Positions 13,561 through 27,728 of a DNA stretch of 64,000 nucleotides are shown one piece after another. This DNA comes from Azolla pinnata (lineage: Eukaryota; Streptophyta; Polypodiopsida; Salviniales; Salviniaceae): NCBI GenBank assembly GCA_037176905.1, contig JBBBWG010009667.1, forward strand, positions 9,887 to 73,886. The letters run 5' to 3'. Each line of letters starts with the position of its first letter. Positions within the stretch are counted from its first letter, which is position 1. Under the pieces are notes generated by a model. That model ran no database searches. It was not told the DNA's origin and saw only the letters and a list, made by a program, of their open reading frames with translations. The translations under genes were made by a program, and so were the position numbers.

Positions 13561-14204
13561 TGATTCCAGAGCAACATTTTGAAGGCCTCGTTCTACAAGG
13601 TTGATCAACCTCGCTCGGATTCATCCAAACTCGTGAACCACGACAATATCAATAAGTTGCTGCAAAGTTTGGGGTTCAGAGAAATGGTTTCGGGTTTCGG
13701 GCCTGGAGAATTAAGGCTCTTCAGGGGTTTGTTGAGCTCAAACCATCGTCTGCGATGCAGGTTTCAAACATTTCAGCTGAATTCGAATGAAATCTCCTCA
13801 CATCCTCTAATTACCGTTTGTTTTTTCTCTCTTAACGACGCCATCCCTGGATCATTCAAATCGGCCCTTTCTACCGGTTCATCAGGCTATGCAATATTAT
13901 CATGGGATCAGAGCGCTCTACGAAAGAAAAGAAAAAAACATTCGTAGCGATCACGATCTGAGCACGAACAGAGGCGAGACCAAGGGCACGTCTGCAAACA
14001 TTCTACCGAATCCAGCGAACGATACGAATCATGTTCCTCCACAATCTGCAGTTTTTACTTACGTTACGACGGACGGAATCGGGCGCGGAGAAGAAAAACA
14101 GAAGAAGAAACTGCAGATCAAAAGTCAGAAGAAGTTTTTGTGAGATGAAAATATTCAGGGAAATCAAACGAGTCCGCAACAGATCAATAAAACAGTCGAG
14201 GAAA

Positions 14205-14239
<35 letters not shown>

Positions 14240-14331
14240 ACGTCTCCTTCATTCATTCATTCTACTGTTCTTCTCCTGCGGAGGTTTTTCATGACGCGGT
14301 CACCGTTCTTCTTCTTCTTCTCCTTCTCGCG
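13561..14331. promoter_or_regulatory. Upstream region and leader of the SEN1-like gene
   Basis: This stretch separates the copia fossil from the helicase start codon. It contains a GCCGTC hexamer run at about 14203-14240 and a CTT-rich patch just before the ATG, typical of plant leaders. No separate gene is recognised. A 122-codon frame at 13579-13947 matches nothing I know. Confidence 0.5.
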
Positions 14332-16603
14332 ATGAGCTGTTCCAACCCCCGCTGCCCGCCCTCGCTCTCGGAGCGTGAAGCAGCGCTGCTGAAGAAGTGG
14401 AAGGAAATTGAAGCTTTGGAAGATGACGAAGACAATGTCTCCGAGCAGGAGTTCACCCGCTGTAAAGAAGCTTGGTATGTGTCCAGAACCGGTGCCATTT
14501 TGGTCTGTTTCTATTCTTTTTTTTTTTTCCTCGCCTGGAGTTCTCTTCGCGGTTTGGTCCTTAAACGTAAGCTACGACGGAAACATAGCATTCGGAAATG
14601 CGAAAATGCAATGAATTATGGAGGTCTGACTGAACCGTTCATCTTTTTCCATGGTTTATATACACACTTTTATCATTGCTAAAGCTTAAATAACAGGGAA
14701 AACGTCTGATAAGACAGCTAAGATGCAATAAAACCTCGTATCTTGATAAAAACCTTCTCTTCTTTATCATTTTTGCTTGCACATTTCAATGCTTATAGAA
14801 AGGAAAGAGATGTCCTGTAAGGTATATTTCCGGAAGAAGTTGGGACTTCAAGCTGTTCTAACTATCCTTCTCTCTGATTTCCCATGGTTCCTGTTCCTTC
14901 CGCGAATTCCATCTCTCAGAGTGACCAATAAACAACCAACAAGACTTGGACAAAATGTAAAGACTATCGGTGTTTTTTCAAGTCTTTGTTGTCTCTATGC
15001 ATTCTATCCATCAGAGATAAAGACAGAAAAATTCAATAGAACATTATTCAAACGCAACAAATCTTAGTGTTTAAGGAAACCTTGTCTTTATCAAGCCATG
15101 GTGTCTTTTTGTGAATTTTCATTCTTGATATTTTTCGAATGCACCCATCGGACTGATTGCAAATTTCTATGTTCATACTGTGGTCATGAAATATTGGTTA
15201 TGAATTAGCAAAGAAAACCTAGAAGAAATGTTATTTGTAGTAGAATAAGCTCCAAAACGTTATGAATAAAGTACCAGTGATTATAGATGTAGAAAATTCA
15301 TCGCTAGTATCGAGAATTTTTTAATCCTTGCTTGGCGTAATGTTTGCTATCTCCTTAAATTTGACAGTAGAGAGGTTGAACAACAAATTTTCTCTCTCAT
15401 TTCTCGTCCATGAAGTTTACAAAGATACCCTAAAAGCTCAATACATCGGCAAATGATAATTTGCAAGCTATCAGAGTGCGGGAATATATTTCCTATACAC
15501 ATTTATATGCATACAGACGCTTGAAACCTTTTATTTTGTAAGGATCTGTCTCAAAGCACTTTTAATATAGTGTATTGCGTCCTTTCTGGTTGGGTAAAGA
15601 ATATTTGGTACTGTTCTGGTTTATATATTTCATGGAATTTATTGTGAGTGTGGAGCTACATATGCGTATTTAATTGCTGGATATGTAATAAATTAAGACT
15701 TGATTGCATATAACGATGTTAACAAATCAATACATGAAGATTGTGCTTTGCAAATATTTCAACCCATGTGAATTGCATAAAGAAAAATATTTTCAGATTA
15801 TGTAGTGCTCATTTCTCTGGGTCATATCGGCCTAAGAATACATTAATGTATCTTTCTTTCTGGCAAGTCAAAGCATGGCCATTCGTTTCAACTAGCCAAG
15901 GGTTTATGGTTTAGTTATTTGGTTGCTGATGCAAGTGGAGTAATTTCAGTCTTTTATATATTCTTTGTAGGTTTGGTCAGGCATTTGCATTTCTTCAAGA
16001 TCTTCCTGAAAAGGAACATTGTTGGTGTGCGCATTATGATATTACTTGGCCCCTGTTGGAATTATTTTACTATTACTTCAGTGATGCCGAACATAACTCA
16101 TCTTCGAAGATTCTTTGGAAGCGGCTTTCTAATGAAATGAAAAAATGCACAGAATGTATTTTGCAGTATTACAAAGCAAAAGAAATGTATGCTACAGAGT
16201 TTCTTGAAGAAGTAGTATGCAAATTACTTGCAGTGTTGAGATGTCTTGATGAAGAGAGGGTATCAAGACACTTGCATGAAATTTTGTGCAAGATGCAGAA
16301 TGACAACATGAAAACAGAGATCGATTCCTGTGAGTTAATATCTGTGCTACTCGAGGTGAAATATTCTTACCTTACTATCTATTTGTGGTAGATAAGTATC
16401 TAACATAATTTATATCGGGTAAACTATCCTACTTTTATGTCCTAAACATAACATTCTTAAAAACTGATTGTTATGCTCATAGAGTTTGTTTTGACATTAC
16501 TTTCAGCAATCATAGAGAGGATATTGCTGGAAATAGTCATTGCTGTTGTGCTGTCTTGTGATTTGTCAATATTTTCTCAAAAAAGGAGATGGAAACCTGA
16601 ATG

Positions 16604-16639
<36 letters not shown>

Positions 16640-19600
16640 TACTGTTTGAAACTCAAACAGTTCGAAATGTCTTAGAGGTTGAATTGCAGGTTATGCGGTT
16701 TCCTATGTTATTGGATGATGCCGAAATTGACAAATTATTTGCTACATTCCTTCAATATGTCGAGAGCACATATGAACTCACCCTTGCAACAGATCAATTT
16801 TACCCAGTATGATTTCTAAATGGAGTAAATTAATTCCCCATATGTGCTAAATTTGTCAACAGGAATATGCTGGGTCTAATCTGCCACTCTACCATTTTTA
16901 GGGGGTTTATGCTCTTCTTTTCCACACTGACCAAGCGACACGAGGGATTGCACTTCGTCTTGCAACATCATTTGGAAAGTTAAGGTAATTATTATTCCCT
17001 GTTTTCTACTTTATTTGCTCTTAGTATGGGATCTAAACCCTGCAAATTTACAGGATTGCAGGTGACTTGGATCCTATTCAACCTTTATTAGAAAAGCATA
17101 TGCAGTGTCTGGAATTTGATCTGTTTGAACAAAATAAGTCAGTCAATGAGAAACCTGCTGGAAGTAAGGAAGAAATGTCTACTGCCATGGATAGTCGGCC
17201 TAGAACTTGTTTCACAAGAGAATCCCTATGGATTGGGTTGAAAACTCTGTAAGCAACCAACCTGCTTGAAGTATCATAGAATCTGTAAACCATCAGTATA
17301 TAATCCCAATAAGGGATCTGTTACTCCTTTTGCATAGTTGTCTTAAATTCATAGAGTTATTTCTGCTGCTAAAGCTGTCTTGACTTTCCAGTCTCGGAGT
17401 GCTGGAACCAGCTACATTTGAGGAGGCAATTATAGAGCGGTATCCTTCTCTACTTGGTATAGTATTGAATCATGCCAGTGAAGCCACGCCGGTGTTTTGG
17501 AATGCCCTTCATTGTCTTAAGCTGTTACTTGAAGTTTTAGGTGAGTTTTTTACACCCATCATGATTTTATTAGGTTACTCAATGCATTTGGATCCCAACC
17601 TATCTGATTCTGTGAGCTCAGAAATTCAAATTAACGTTATTTTGAAGGTTACAAGCTCTGGATTAAGACTACATTTTCTCCAGAAGTAATGCGCAGCACG
17701 TTGATAGGCCAATGCTTCCACACACGGGAAGAGAAAATGCACAAAGCCATCTTTGACCTTTTTCAACCGTTCTTACAGGTCTGTGAATTAAAAGCAACCT
17801 CATTGGAAGCTCTGACCTGATTAGTTTCAATAATTTCTGGTCTGATAATTGGTTTCTTATTGAATTAGTCGCTGGAAGCTCTTCAAGATGGAGAGCATGA
17901 AAGACAACGTAGAAATATACTCTATTTTCTGCTTCAACAAGTTAGCCACAGCAGAAATTTCAGTGGTTTAATGAGAAAAAAGGCTCGGCAGGTCAATTAT
18001 CTGAGAGAAAACTCAATCGTTTGTGTACTTCATGATTTTGTGGATTGGAAAAAATAATTTGTATAAGAATAATTACATTTAATAGATGTAATTATATATG
18101 CGTGTAATTTTAAACGCCTATTTATGGTAATCAGATGGATCTAAATAGGATTAAAAATTAGATTTTATTTCACACATATGGAGATTGTTTTGATTCTACT
18201 TTCTGCTGATGACAATTTTCCATGGAAGGATTGATTTTCTGTGCATGCCTATGGGAGAGACGATGTTGCACATGCATTTCATCTTACTTGTGTGGGATTT
18301 TGATGATCTATGCTGCTTATACAGATCTCATTCCTTATTATTACGCGGGGTTTCAAGCTGGAGCCAGCTTCTCCTCCTTTGGAATGTGTCCATATATGGT
18401 ATTTTTTTTTTTTCTGAATCTCCTGAAAGAAAATTTGATTTATATCTTTTATCGGTTGAAGTAAGGATCTCTCTGTAGCAGAAAAATAATTAGTCACTCT
18501 TATAAATGCATTTGAGGAATCTCACGTAGCTATGGATCTGTTTTTAAGAGTATTAGGTCAAGAGGTATCCTGAATTAAAGGCATAACCTTGTTTAATCAA
18601 CATGCTGAAAGTGCCACAGATGGAATCACTAATTAACCAAACAAACCTGGGTCAGATCATGCACATGTGAGGTTTGGGATGGATGGAATGGTACGTATGT
18701 TTATATTCTTGCATATGCCTTCTTGAAGACGATGGCATCTTACTTTGGGTTGTAACATGTAAAAGCTTGTGATCTCAGCAACAACAAAAATCACTGTTCA
18801 TCACCGTTCATATAAGGCCATGCGCAATGTTCCGTTCCCTGCTTCTAACGTGTCTTAAGTCCCTTAATAATTTTTACCTTCTACTAATAAACGTTGCAAT
18901 ATCATCATAAATCTGAATAGGGATGTGAAGTTAGAATCAATGACACAACTCTTTAGATCCTACTTTGGATTCATAGCCTCTCAGTAATAAGTATAAGTAT
19001 GTGCCTTGAAGCTCCCTAATAGCATCACACTCCCATATTAATGCATCTTATGATGTTCTGATATAATAATGATCATAGGACATTGGGGAAAGGAAGGATG
19101 AATATATTTTTTGTAGCCAACACCTTACCAGCTAAGAAACTCACATATGGAGTCGTCATGTTCCAATGGCGTCCTAGAGGTAGTTGTATTTGGTGTAAGT
19201 AAATTGTACCAATTGTGCCTAGATCAAGAAAATCAAAGAGTATGGAAACTGTGTAGTGGGAGTGACCTCATCAAATGCTTGGCATGAAATGTGCTAAGGT
19301 CTATTGTTGATGGTTAGAATTTTGTAGTTACATTTGTTTATGCCTGTGATTCTTCTGTTTTTAATATCAACATTGTCCTCGTATTTTGTTTGATCTAGGC
19401 TCATAAGAAATGAACTATGATATCATAATTCCTTGTGTGTAAAACAGGGGTCCACCACTGCTTGAATCTGTCAAAGATACACAACTATACGAAGCTGTAC
19501 GACAGCCTGCTGTTCATCTTCTAGAGATTATTATCGTTGCAGATTCAGTTGTTCTTGCTAGCCTGCACTCACAGAGTACAGATCTCAGAGACAACTTCAT

Positions 19601-22600
19601 AGATATAAGTGCTGAAGATGTCGATGATTTGAATAAACAAAGTGAAACTATGGTTGGGAACAATGCATTAGGGGAATACAAGAGACTAGACAAGCTCTCA
19701 GAAGAGAGGGATAATTGGTTGTGTGCCCCAATTCTGTGGGTAGAAATATTAGGGAAGGTGCTACCCACTGACCTTCCAGGCTCTTTTTCGCTAGCGGCAG
19801 CCTGGGCATCTGCACGGATGTTTCTTGTTTCTAGTTTGTCTGGTAACTATTTGCCAGATACATATCCTGAGGTTAGCTCGTCGAAAGCTTTATCATTTTC
19901 CCTCATCTGGGAGACACCAAAAGGTTGTGATGATGGTGCTGATGGCCGTTTAAGTCCTAACGCACTCAAGGTTTCCCCTCATGCACCTCAACTAGTTTCA
20001 TTGCTAAAAAGGTGTGAAACTGGGACCTGGGTTTGTTACGACCATTACATGATAGAAGTTATGCAACACTCTAAAGATTTGTTTCTCATGGGTTTTAAAG
20101 GTGTACGGATACTTTCATGAGCCAAGTAAAAAGGTATAACGTTGTGGAGAAGTGGATTTGGGATCCATTATTTGCAGAACCATTAGTGCTTTTATCTTTA
20201 AGCTCAAATGAGGCAAGTATTTCTTTGTCTGATCTGAATATTCTTTAAGTTCATGTAATTGATTAATCTTCATCATGTGTTGTTTCCTTGGGCAGAATAT
20301 CAGAGATTGTGGTAGATACATGCTTGGGCATTTCGCTAGGGATTCTAGTCTCGATGCTGGATTGCTGTTCTTGTATAGTGCTGAGCAATCAGCCACATGC
20401 GTGAATTATGGTCTACTTTATGCGATAAGAATGGTTTGTATATTTATGTGTCTCAGAATTTTCACTAGGACACTGGTAAACCAATTGTAGCTCTGAGAAT
20501 AGATGTATCAAATTCCTTGACTTGTACGTGCGTTTTATGTGTTGGTAATTATATGGACAATAGTTATGCTTATTCAATTTTATGGTGCCATAAATTTCAC
20601 TTGGTCTTGCAAGGCAAGAGTTGAAGAAACTGAGAAGTGACGAAATGTGATGGATACAGTTAATGCGGGCGAGATTAGAAGGAGGTCCACTTCAGAATAT
20701 TTTATTTCTTGCCTGGAAACTGATGACCCTATGGACGAAAGTTGAAGATCAAGATCAAATCTTTAATGTGTCGACTCCTGGTAAAGACGGTGGTTTTTTG
20801 AAAGAACTGAAATATGATCAACTTCGGGAGGAAGATAACAAGGGTGTCTCCTCTAAAGGAAGTTCATCAAGGAGAAAAGCACAATATCAACTTTCAAGTT
20901 TTCTTTGGCCACTTCTCTTGAAACTGATGAGGGATGGACGTGCTTATTCTGAAGACAATAATTATTTGGTAGGCCAGAGATGCTGTGTCATATCTTTTTT
21001 TTCATGTCAGTTAGAAATAGTGCACAAATGGTAAGTGATCATTTGTTTTCTCTAGATGGCTTTTGCACGCATGTTTGACCTGCTACCAGTAGTTTTCAAT
21101 AATGTTCTTCATCTTGCAAAAGGACCAGCTGAGGATGTTCTCTCCAGTCGCTGTGCGAATTTACAGGAGATATACACTGTTGGTGAAACATCTTGGGTTC
21201 GTTACTTCACAAGTTGGGGAGAGGTCTCTGTGGCAAGTATCCATCGGAGATGGAAAGAAGCCTCCGTCTCAATCTTAAAAAAGTTGAAAGAAATGTGCTG
21301 CTTCTCAGAATCGCTATCTAATCTCTTTGAGGAAATTCAATGCTGGTTTTTGACAGGTATCTTGTACTCTACTCAGCTATAAACTCCGTATTATGTATCT
21401 TTTATATTCTGAACAGACACGTATGTTTTGATCAGGAACTATTTTAAAAGATTCGATGAGAAGCAAATTAGACTCACTGCTCTGCTCTATGCTGTCAGAG
21501 ATTAGAAAGATCAAGTTTCCCGCAGCTGTGGTAGATGTGATACATGCAGGAGAAGAAAATCGAATTAAGGATAAAGATATCAGTAAGCAAACAGTAAAGG
21601 AAGATGTAAGCTTAACAGCCTCCATTGTCACTAAGCCTCTTAACCCTTCAGAGAATCTTTGCTCTGTAAGTGAAAGTCAAGAAAGTAATGATAGAACAAT
21701 AGACAACAGAGTTCAGGCCTTCCCCAACTTTGAAATCCCTCAGAAGCCAAGACATTTGCATCCTGTTTCAATGCAGAAACAGCTTGGCATTTTTGGTAGC
21801 AATCATGGTAGCAAAAGTTCTACCCTTGATAGATACTTTGGCTCTGCTAGATTGAATTATCTAACAACGGACTCAAAAGGTGAATCTGATAAATTTGACA
21901 TTAGAAAGAACCTGAAACTGGAAAGAAATTTTTTTCCTGGAAAGTCGGATGATCCTAAGCAAACGTTTGAAGAGAAAAGTGTTGAGGACAAGACAATTGA
22001 AACAATAATTCCAACTAGAGCATTGGATTATAACAAGCAGTCCAATGAGAAGGCCGATGAAAATTCTTTCAAAGGAAAAAGGGCAGATACTGCTGATGTT
22101 ACTAAGAAAAATGTAGAATCAGAAACCCTGGATTCAGTTTTGAAGGAGATTGTAGGAAGTGAATCAAACAATGCTGTAACAAGCACTGCCGCAATACCTC
22201 AAGCAAAGCCTATACCAGCATTTCCTAAGAAAGGCTTGGGCATAGGCGCTCTGTCTCAACCCAAACGCCAGCTTATACAGTTGCAAGCGCCAAATGAACA
22301 TCTTAAAAATAATAACAGAAGACCTGGCGTAGCAATTCGGGCACCACCTCCAAGAATGGATGAATGGTACAAACGCATCCTGTGTCTGGATTACTTCGCT
22401 GTAGTGGGTTTGAGCTCAGAGATTACTGCAGAAGGGCTTCAGGCTGAGCCCATGCTAAAAGTGCCTTTGACTTTTCGCTCCTCTCAACATTATATGGATG
22501 TTTTTCGTCCACTGGTTCTGGAAGAGTTCAAGGCACAACTACAACAATCTTATGATCAAATGAGTCTGCCTGATGGACCGACTACAGGAATTCTGCGGTT

Positions 22601-25600
22601 AATGTCTTTGGAAAAGGTAGATGATTTTGATATTGGCAGGTTTACTGCTGAGGCAGGTGCTGATGCAGCTGCAAGAGCATGCTTTGAAAATGACCTCCTA
22701 TTACTTTCACGACAACCATTTAATGACGGTTCTCAGTCTGTTCACATGATTGGGAAGGTATAGTGAACTGAACCTATACAATATTTGCTTCCAGTTTGAA
22801 GAGTTTGAGTAGTTTCATAGCTGCATGTTAGCTGCATGATTGTCTGATATTACAGGTGGAACGGCAAGAGAAAGACAATAATAGCCACTCAGTGAAGTTA
22901 GTTCTGAAATTTTTTCTTCGATCTGGAAGTAAACGTCTAGTCAAGGTGCGCAGTCTCCTGTTAGAAAGAAGTAAATGGCATGCAACTCGTTTGATGAGTA
23001 TCACACCACAACTTAGGGAGTTCCAAGCTCTTTCAGCTTTGGAACACCTGCCTCTAATGCCAGTAATATTGAATAATGAATGTTCTGCATATTCCTCTCC
23101 TAAAGCCTCACTGTCAAACACTCCAGCGGTGACAGGGCTTTCTGATAAACTTCTAAGACATTTGAAGGCAGATTATAATGCAAGTCAAATTCAGGCAATT
23201 GAAATGGCACTTAAGTCCACTGTTACAGCCAATGGGCATGAACTGTCTTTAGTGCAGGGCCCTCCAGGTTTCTTTTGTACTCTTATCTTAGCACAATTAG
23301 TTTTGTGTTGTAAAATGTTGTTTTCCTAAAGCAAAATTATGAACATTGTCCAGGCACAGGTAAAACACGTACAATTGTGGCTATAGTAAGCGCATTGTTT
23401 GCTTCCATCAGGATCTCAAAGGGTTGTAAACCAAACGTTAAAGAGGACACTCCATTACAGCCCACTCAAAATGCAAATAGGCCAGTCAGCAGGACTGTGG
23501 CCATTGCAAGGTCATGGCAAGCTGCGGCATTAGCCAGAGAACAAGCACACCAGGAGACATCTGAGAGTATACACAGAGATAGAGATGCAAAAGCAAGGAT
23601 TCTAGTGTGTGCACAATCCAATGCAGCAGTGGATGAACTTGTTGCTAGAATATGTAAAACTGGTTTGTATGATTCCAATGGTGGCTTTTTCAGACCTTAT
23701 CTGGTACGAGTTGGGAATGCAAAGACTGTACATCCAAATTCTTTGCCCGTATTTATTGATACACTTATTGAAAAACAACTGGAATCCGATAAAGAGAATA
23801 GTGATGCTATGAGGATAGAAACGACTAACAGCAGCCCGCTCAGATCTAAGCTTCACAAAATTCTTGATGAGATAAAGGTGCTTGAAGCACAGCTTTCTAA
23901 AGTGCAAAACAGTGATGGTAAGGGAAGGAAAGGTGTTGATTGTGATGATACTGAATTGTCCATCAAAGCCAAGGTGAATTTGCTCTATAAACAACGAAGG
24001 CAAGTTTGTGGGGAGTTAGTGATTCTTGAAGCCAGTGAGAAACGTTCAATAGAGGAAGCAAGGAACAAACGGCAGTCATTGAAAAAGGAAATTATCCGGC
24101 AAGCTGAAATTGTTGTAGCTACATTAAGTGGTTGTGGGGGGGATGTGTTTTCAGCTTGTTTGGACAAAGGCTCTGGTGGTCGAAGGCAACCCAGGAACCT
24201 CGAGGAGGGCTTATTTGATGCTGTGGTAATAGATGAAGCAGCTCAGGTATCTTTGCATTTGAATAGTGTGGAGTTTCCTTAGGCATATAATGCATCAACT
24301 GTTTGACTTTATAATGTCTCGCTTCTTGAAGGCATTGGAACCAGCAACGCTAATCCCACTACAACTACTAAAACAGATGCAGGGAAAATGTGTAATGGTT
24401 CGTATGTTAAATCAATTGCCCCATGTTGAGGAGATTGTCATAAATATAAAGTTTGTGATGGCCCAATTGATTGTAGGTTGGTGATCCCAAGCAACTTCCT
24501 GCAACTGTGATCTCACAGATGGCAAGCAAATTTTCGTATCAATGCAGCATGTTTGAACGGCTTCAGAAAGGAGGGCATCTCGTTTCAATGCTGAATGTGC
24601 AAGTAATGTGGATGCTTCTTTTTTAATCAACCTTTCTTTCCTATAGCAATTATTCTGCATTATATCACAAGCTGCTAGGTCCTGTAACATCTGGCAAGCA
24701 ATCTTAAGAAATTCAAGAAAATTGAGCCCTTATATTTAATGGTGGAATCTATAAATTACAAATTATGAAATAGAAAAAGAAAGATATAGTAATGCATTTG
24801 GAGAGAACACAATACCTTGTGATGTGAAAGACGATTATATCTTACATTGTTTTGTTGTATTTGGGAACAGCACACCAGAATAAGTGTTTCTTACAAATAA
24901 ACATGAAAGTGGGAGAAGAAATATGTTATCTCTACATGGAAGATTCTCAATTCAGATAGGCCTAACGTTTTTCTAAAAACAATATCTAACATGAGCAAAT
25001 GTAAGGTGTAGATATTGCCTAGTGAGGCAGTGATGGACCATGTATGTACTGGATGTAGGCATTAGCTAAGGGATAAATGAACCACTTTAAGATTCAGCAG
25101 TCAAAATCCTTGGGATGCTGGTGTTAAAGAGGGTCTCTGCTGATATAGTTATTGTATGGGTTCTGTGTCTTCAAGGGTTCTGGCTATGTCTTTTACCTTC
25201 CAATATTCCATCATATTTTGGAATGGGCCAAATTACCATTAAAAGCAGCACCACGATTAACATAATTTTCCTGCATTTCCTCTTCCCATTTGCATAATTG
25301 GCATATGAAGCCTGGGCATCTATTTGAGGATATACACTATCAATCGTATTCAGTTTATCATTAGTATAATTATTTTCCAATTCTGCGCATTTTTTATACA
25401 GCTTAGATTGAATTCCATTCTTATTTATGCAGTACCGCATGCATCCTGAAATCTGTGCATTTCCTTCAAGTCATTTTTATGACAATCAATTACAAAATGG
25501 ATTATCCATGGAAGCTTCAAGAAAAGCAGTTTTTCATGAAAACAAACATTTTGGGCCCTACGTTGTTTTTGATGTTGTTGATGGTTATGAAAGGGTGAAA

Positions 25601-27728
25601 CGTGGCTCTGGTTCACAGTCTTTGTGCAATGAAGCAGAAGTTGATGTAGCACTGGCAATATTTCAAAATTTAAAAGCAAGGTATGTAAAAAATGGAACCA
25701 TTTTACCGTCTTACTTTTTAGTTGTTTATAAAGAGATTAAGATATTTAGTATACAAGTTTTTGTAGAGATCATGGAGGATAAGTTCATCTCAACTGTCTA
25801 ATTGCATTTTCTTATTACTGAAACTGTGCATTCATTTTGTTCCAGCACATAAAGTAGATAAGTCCTTTTGGATTTCAAGTGTTTTTCATGCCTGTGAAAT
25901 CAACCTTGAACCACTAATGTGCAAATAAGTAGCAGTAATTATTTGGTTATGTAGACGACACATAAGATTGGGTAAGCTGCGAGGAGAGAAAGTATGGTTC
26001 AAATGATCATTCTTTTGGAGGGGATGCACTCTCCATAGTTGCGCTTTTATATAAATTTAGGAGATTTTGGATTCCATGAATGACGACGGACTCATCCATT
26101 GAACCCTAAGGAGTTGGACAGATCCAACTCCTTAAGGATGATTTCCTGGTGTATATTGGCCATTGCCCGATTTCTTGTGTTTACCAGTGTTCCATTGCAA
26201 AGGAATTTGTGATTGCTAACCAAAGAAATACGCCTAAGAAACTTTATGATTCCATTTTTTGATGGAACAGGACTTTCTGGCTAGCTCATGATGTCGAATA
26301 CATCACATGCTTCCTAGCGTGTATTCTAGCTGCTCATCAATGCTTGTCAGGAACCAATTAGTATAAAATATACGAGCCAGTTCTCCATTTGGTGGACACC
26401 TGAGCTAGCATTTGGGCCTTCATCCTGTCAAATATCTAGTGATTATGGACATGATTAGTATTTTCCCATCATCATATGTTGTGATATTGCATGTACTTAG
26501 CAGTCCAAAAGTGGAAATTAGAAATTGTGGCGGCCTGGCCAAAGAGCTGATTGTGATTGAAGGTGTAACATTGGATTTGGTTCTCAATGGACGTGGTTGT
26601 TTCTATAGGTACCCAGATGAAGTCCTTCCTGGACGCATAGGTGTAATTACTCCCTATCAGCAGCAGCTCTCTTTATTAAGAGAATCATTTCTTCGAGTAC
26701 TCGGGAGAACAGTAGCAGAAGGCATAGAGTTCAACACTGTAGATGCCTTCCAGGGTCGTGAGGTTGATATCTTAATCTTCTCCACCGTGCGTGCAACAGC
26801 TAGGAACACTCAGGGTTCTTCCAGGATTGGTTTTGTTGCTGATGTGCGCAGAATGAATGTAGCTCTAACCCGAGCTAGGTTCTCGTTATGGGTCATTTGC
26901 AATGCATTGACCCTTCAAGAAAGTGCTCCTTGGGCAGCCCTTTTAGATGATGCCAGGGAACGTGGTAATCTACATTCCATCAAAAGTCCGTATACAAACT
27001 GTTTCAATGCTCGTCAATATAAAGATTCAAGCAGCAGACATGGGAACAGTGGAACCTCTTTTTCTATAGATAAACCACCGCGAAAGAAGCTGGATCATTC
27101 TGGTATTCTCCCTAATGGCTGTCAAGTAAGTGAAAGCAACGAAAGAATGCAGTCAAATATAATGGAAACCGAAATCTTGCTCCAGGCTGATAATTGTTCT
27201 GGTTCTAAAGAGAGGAACCATGAAAAATCTAGGAATGGTCAGAACAAGAACAGTCCTGATGCATATACGGAGACTGTTCGTGGAAAGTCAGCAGAGGCAC
27301 AAGCCTGCAGGAACAAGAAAGAGAGTGCGCATTTTGGTTCAATAAAAGAAGGTGCAAGTGCAGAAAAGACAAAACGGGAAGCTCACATCCGCAGCAGTGG
27401 TGTGACGAGGAAGCGGAAACAAATCGATAATGATCGGAGCGAAAGACGGAATCAGGATATGTGTGAGACTGACATAAAAAACTCGAAACATGCCTCTGAA
27501 AATGCTTCTTGGGATGGTTCATCATTAATGGCGGACGCAAACTGTGGCTCCAGAAGTTCTCAGAAATCATCATCCAAAAGTACATCTGCTCCTGGAATTT
27601 GTACTAGGGATGTATTTTTGAATGCTGAATGGGAACGATTTCAACAGGTTTTGGCGGAAACAAAGATTCTTTTCCCGTTAAATAATCCCCCAGAAGAAGC
27701 AGGGAAACTCGACATCGAAAAAACGTAG
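14332..27728 (+). CDS. SEN1-like superfamily 1 RNA/DNA helicase (2,329 aa)
   Basis: Plant relative of yeast Sen1/human senataxin, helicases that unwind RNA-DNA hybrids and help terminate transcription in the nucleus. Exons: 14332-14474, 15971-16355, 16690-16806, 16902-16984, 17054-17248, 17392-17540, 17648-17778, 17869-17991, 18325-18398, 19448-20011, 20122-20212, 20296-20433, 20660-20968, 21056-21356, 21436-22757, 22856-23267, 23354-24246, 24332-24397, 24477-24602, 25433-25680, 26609-27728. All 21 join in one frame. Helicase motifs in order: Walker A GPPGTGKT (about residue 1510, split by an intron), DEAAQ (1806-1810), GDPKQLP (about 1834), YRMHPE (1875), VDAFQGRE (about 2001) and RRMNVALTRAR. 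The N-terminal 1,300 residues are helical-repeat-like, as in plant relatives. The C-terminal tail is charged with a basic RKRKQ patch, a likely nuclear signal. One intron is inferred to be GC-AG. The start was chosen as the first ATG giving the acidic opening MSCSNPRCPP. Confidence 0.93.
16603..16640. repeat. (TAA)n microsatellite in a SEN1-like intron
   Basis: A run of about 12 TAA units lies in the intron before the exon at 16690, about 50 bases from its acceptor. It is non-coding. Confidence 0.95.
20213..20295 (+). other. GC-AG intron in the SEN1-like gene
   Basis: The exon ends LSLSSNE and the next begins NIRDCGRYML, which joins the conserved helical-repeat sequence in frame. The only donor giving this join is AG/GCAAGT, the textbook GC-AG consensus. 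The intron is 83 bases and ends in GGGCAG. Confidence 0.8.

Noticed and set aside
26412-26608. Upstream extension of the last helicase exon as coding
   Set aside because: It reads into intron sequence; the acceptor at 26608 gives the conserved RYPDEVLPGRIGVITPY start.
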